A program made the position numbers and the translations under genes. Below the pieces are notes generated by a model that worked only from the letters and a program-made list of their open reading frames with translations, did no database searches and was not told the DNA's origin. A DNA stretch of 17,285 nucleotides from Bordetella parapertussis (GTDB taxonomy: Bacteria; Pseudomonadota; Gammaproteobacteria; Burkholderiales; Burkholderiaceae_C), in contig CAMCNE010000047.1 in assembly GCA_945875935.1 (NCBI GenBank), positions 1 to 17,285 on the forward strand. The letters are read 5' to 3'. Below are positions 15,071-17,285 of this stretch, piece by piece (positions within the stretch are counted from its first letter, which is position 1; each line of letters starts with the position of its first letter).

Positions 15071-15799
15071 TCAGGACGGGTTAAGAGAGGGCGCGAACAA
15101 CGACGGGCACGGGGCAGGGCGCTGGGGGTAGGTGCGCTCGGTGGGCAGATCGGCGCCTTCAAGAGCCTGCGCGCTGATGTGATCGATGCAAAGGCTGGTG
15201 GCCGCGTCGGCCAGCGCCAGATGGGCCATGTGGCCTCGCCCTACAGGCACCCGGGACGTGCGCCACAGGTGGCCTTGGAACAGGGCGCGGTGTCTGGCTG
15301 GCGTGGTGTCGACGCCGGCCAGATCGCGCAGACCCCTTGAGCCCGCGGCCTTGGCGACCGCCTCCTTGCGCGTCCACACCGAATAAAAGCGCCGCGCACT
15401 GCGGCCGGCCCACGCGCGTTCGGCCGCGTTGAGGTAAAGCGGAAAGTCTCCGGCCTGCAAGCTCCCCAACCTTTCGGCATCGATACCGACGGGGCCGCCC
15501 GTGGACAGGGCACACAGGATCAGGCCCTCGCAATGCGACACGCTGAAATCGACCGGCAGGTCCATCGTCGGACGACCACGATGGGGGTGACGCAGCGATG
15601 ACAGTGGGTTGCCGGTGTATCCCAGTCGCCGCAGCCCTTCTGCCAGCAATCTGCTGCCCAAAAGCGTGTGCCGGCGTGCACTCGCATCTTGCCAGCCAGC
15701 GATTTCGGCATGCCGCACATCAGGCAGCTGGGCAAGCCATTGGGATTCGATCACCGGCGATGGAACGAAGTCGGAGGTGATCAAAACCGTTACGGCCAT
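15071..15799 (-). CDS. Sfp-type 4'-phosphopantetheinyl transferase
   Basis: This 242-residue protein fits the Sfp-type phosphopantetheinyl transferases, which load CoA-derived phosphopantetheine onto acyl or peptidyl carrier proteins. The hallmark blocks are FSVSHCEG (85-92), GIDAER (105-110, with the metal ligands Asp107 and Glu109) and VWTRKEAVAKAAG (141-153, the WxxKEAxxK motif with Lys145, Glu146 and Lys150). Length is close to Sfp. It suggests that a carrier protein is encoded nearby, though none lies in this window, and the adjacent acyl-AMP ligase would charge it. The start is 59 bp from the divergent P450 gene, so the two probably share a control region. A secondary-metabolite function instead of a lipid one is possible. 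Confidence 0.85.
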   Translation of the reverse strand: MAVTVLITSDFVPSPVIESQWLAQLPDVRHAEIAGWQDASARRHTLLGSRLLAEGLRRLGYTGNPLSSLRHPHRGRPTMDLPVDFSVSHCEGLILCALSTGGPVGIDAERLGSLQAGDFPLYLNAAERAWAGRSARRFYSVWTRKEAVAKAAGSRGLRDLAGVDTTPARHRALFQGHLWRTSRVPVGRGHMAHLALADAATSLCIDHISAQALEGADLPTERTYPQRPAPCPSLFAPSLNPS

Positions 15800-15807
15800 G
15801 AAGGCAG

Positions 15808-15826
15808 CGCGTGACTTACGCGTGAC
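15808..15826. promoter_or_regulatory. Candidate operator in the divergent PPTase/P450 promoter
   Basis: The 8-mer CGCGTGAC occurs at 15808-15815 and again at 15819-15826, an 11-bp spacing, about one helical turn. An inverted repeat CGCGT-N5-ACGCG (15808-15822) is nested in it. The site lies between the divergent starts at 15799 (minus) and 15859 (plus), where a regulator could act on both genes. No regulator gene is visible, and -35/-10 elements are unclear. Confidence 0.4.
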
Positions 15827-15858
15827 ACAATTTGAGGTTGGAAATCAGACCGACGATT

Positions 15859-17157
15859 ATGGTTCACGAACTGCTGGCCCCGGGCCCACAGGAGGGCTAC
15901 GACCTCGACGCCACCGACGAGAGTCTGCCCCGGCTGCAGGAATGGTTGAAGAACCACGGAGACATCTGCCGCGTGCCATCCGAGAGCCGGCCTGGCGACG
16001 GCCTGGTGATCCATGACGCCGACGACATCCGGCATGTCTTGCTCACCAATCGCGCCAACTACGTCAAGGGCGTGGGGTTGGAGCGGGTTCGTTTGCTGCT
16101 GGGCAACGGCTTGATCGTCAGTGAAGGCGAATTCTGGTCACGGCAAAGGCGCATGACTCAGCCGGCGTTCCAAGGCCAGGTCATACGCAGCTTCACGGCA
16201 TTGATACAACGGTCCAACCAAGATCTGTTGGAGCGCTGGTCCGCTCACGCAAGCCGTGGCGAAACGATCAACCTCACGCGCGATCTCAGCGAGGTGACGC
16301 TGAACGTGGTTCTGCGAGCCTTGTTCAGCACCGACTTCGATCGCCTGGTTGATGCCGACGGCGCGAGCCCCTTCGACCTCTTGACGCGCGAGACCCGAAG
16401 GGATCTTCCGTTTGCCGCGAAATTTCGCGGATTGACGCATTGGGTGCGAGGGATGATCGACGCGCGACGCGCCGAGCAGCGCATCGAGATGGACATCCTG
16501 TCGACGCTGATGGAAGCGCGCGACCGCGACACCGGTGAAGCGATGCCCGAGCGGGCTTTGCTTGACGAGATCATGACCCTGATCGTGGCGGGTCACGAGA
16601 CCACTGCCAGCGCGCTCAACTGGACCTGGTATCTCTTGTCCCAAAACCTCGAGGTCGAGGAGCGCTTGCATCAGGCCCTGGTTGGCGCGCCGTCGGCCAA
16701 GGCCTGCAGCGAGGAGCCGCTCGAGGAAGACCCCTATGTCGAGCAGGTGTTGCTCGAAGCCTTGCGCATGTACCCCCCGGTGTGGCTGTTCAGCCGAAGG
16801 GCAGTGGGCGATGATGAGTTGAGTGGCTATCACGTGGCGGCCGGAACAGACATCTTCATCTGTCCGTATCTGCTGCACCGGCATGCCTCGCACTGGGATC
16901 GACCTGAGGCGTTCGACCCCAGTCGCTTCGCGCCGGAGGCTGTCGAAACCCGTCACCGGTTCGCATTTCTGCCTTTTTCAGCCGGCCCCAGGTACTGCAT
17001 TGGTGCCTCGTTTGCAATGACTGAAATGCGCACTCACTTGAGCCTGCTGGCGCGACAGTTCCGGTTGATCCACGTTGGAACTGAACGGCCGAAACCGGAA
17101 TTCCAGATCAACTTGCGCACGCAGCAGGACTTGCTGATGCGCGTGGCCGCGCGCTGA
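15859..17157 (+). CDS. Cytochrome P450
   Basis: This 432-residue protein is a cytochrome P450 with all the standard landmarks. These are the I-helix AGHETT (244-249), the K-helix ExxR (Glu300, Arg303), a PERF-like DPSRF (354-358) and the heme loop FSAGPRYCIG (373-382, Cys380 as the heme thiolate ligand). No N-terminal membrane anchor is seen, so it is probably a soluble class I enzyme needing a ferredoxin or flavodoxin redox partner. Its start ATG 15859 lies 27 bp inside an open frame that begins at TTG 15832; the Shine-Dalgarno is weak. The motifs resemble CYP4/CYP102-like fatty-acid hydroxylases, but family placement is not made here. It may hydroxylate an acyl or sphingoid chain. The acyl-activating ligase gene starts 7 bp downstream. 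Confidence 0.92.
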   Translation: MVHELLAPGPQEGYDLDATDESLPRLQEWLKNHGDICRVPSESRPGDGLVIHDADDIRHVLLTNRANYVKGVGLERVRLLLGNGLIVSEGEFWSRQRRMTQPAFQGQVIRSFTALIQRSNQDLLERWSAHASRGETINLTRDLSEVTLNVVLRALFSTDFDRLVDADGASPFDLLTRETRRDLPFAAKFRGLTHWVRGMIDARRAEQRIEMDILSTLMEARDRDTGEAMPERALLDEIMTLIVAGHETTASALNWTWYLLSQNLEVEERLHQALVGAPSAKACSEEPLEEDPYVEQVLLEALRMYPPVWLFSRRAVGDDELSGYHVAAGTDIFICPYLLHRHASHWDRPEAFDPSRFAPEAVETRHRFAFLPFSAGPRYCIGASFAMTEMRTHLSLLARQFRLIHVGTERPKPEFQINLRTQQDLLMRVAAR

Positions 17158-17164
17158 ACCCGTC

Positions 17165-17285
17165 ATGCCGAAATTCGAAACCTTGCGCTCCCTGCTGAAC
17201 GAGGGCGCCCGCGAAGATCGCCACGTCACCTTCATCGACGGCGATGACGAGCAACGTGTGCTGAGCTTCGCTCGCCTGCGGCAGC
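17165..17285 (+). CDS. Acyl-activating AMP-dependent ligase, N-terminal fragment (3' truncated)
   Basis: Forty codons from ATG 17165 are visible before the window ends. Residues LRSLLNEGAREDRHVTFIDG followed by VLSFARLR have the pattern of the N-terminal region of AMP-forming acyl-CoA synthetases and fatty acyl-AMP ligases, which start with a similar 'xxRPDxxAxxFLDG...xTYxELxx' layout. No catalytic motif falls inside the window. The gene is 7 bp downstream of the P450 stop and in the same operon. In sphingolipid clusters an acyl-ACP synthetase of this class supplies the chain for ceramide synthesis, and the PPTase next door would make the acceptor carrier protein. Family is likely; substrate is unknown. 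Confidence 0.55.
   Translation, partial: MPKFETLRSLLNEGAREDRHVTFIDGDDEQRVLSFARLRQ

Noticed and set aside
15832..15860. TTGAGG and GATTAT with a 17-bp spacer as a P450 promoter
   Set aside because: The -10 would overlap the chosen ATG at 15859, which would place transcription start inside the gene.

Overview
The window is dense, high-GC proteobacterial DNA. Codon use, many 1-4 bp gene overlaps and protein resemblance suggest a betaproteobacterium of the order Burkholderiales (Rubrivivax/Leptothrix/Ideonella type). This placement is by eye, not by alignment. I see 17 genes, two of them cut by the window edges, and no tRNA, rRNA, CRISPR array or insertion sequence. No gene-free stretch exceeds about 160 bp.

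Layout from left to right. (1) A plus-strand run at 1-3495 holds the end of an ABC transporter ATPase, an LpxL/HtrB-like acyltransferase, an ELM1-family protein and an extended-SDR epimerase/dehydratase. All are joined by stop/start overlaps. (2) A plus-strand pair at 3658-5327 encodes a GT9-like glycosyltransferase and a 2-oxoglutarate/Fe(II) oxygenase. (3) A minus-strand pair (7408 down to 5346) encodes a CDP-alcohol phosphatidyltransferase with a degenerate N-terminal nucleotidyltransferase-like domain, then a nucleotidyltransferase resembling Tam41, the mitochondrial CDP-diacylglycerol synthase. (4) A divergent plus-strand operon at 7506-14309 encodes a metallophosphoesterase, a HIT protein, LptF, LptG, a second CDP-alcohol phosphatidyltransferase, a GNAT-like N-acyltransferase and a MobA-like nucleotidyltransferase. 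(5) A minus-strand pair (15799 down to 14313) encodes an Sfp-type phosphopantetheinyl transferase and a LicC-like cytidylyltransferase. (6) A divergent plus-strand unit from 15859 encodes a cytochrome P450 and the start of an acyl-activating (AMP-forming) ligase that runs off the right edge.

The genes read as one envelope-lipid locus. They supply acyl activation and carrier loading (AMP ligase, PPTase), an N-acyltransferase of the family that includes bacterial ceramide synthase, and an SDR like the ceramide reductase. They also supply polar headgroup activation and transfer (two stand-alone nucleotidyltransferases, a Tam41-like protein, two CDP-alcohol phosphatidyltransferases), chain modification (P450, 2OG oxygenase, LpxL-like acyltransferase), glycosylation (GT9-like, perhaps ELM1) and export (ABC ATPase, LptF/LptG). 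My leading inference is a sphingolipid (ceramide plus phospho- or glyco-headgroup) synthesis and export cluster. Serine palmitoyltransferase and a dedicated acyl carrier protein are not in the window; I predict they lie just beyond one edge, most likely the right. The separate enzyme families are fairly secure, but the sphingolipid assignment remains a hypothesis.
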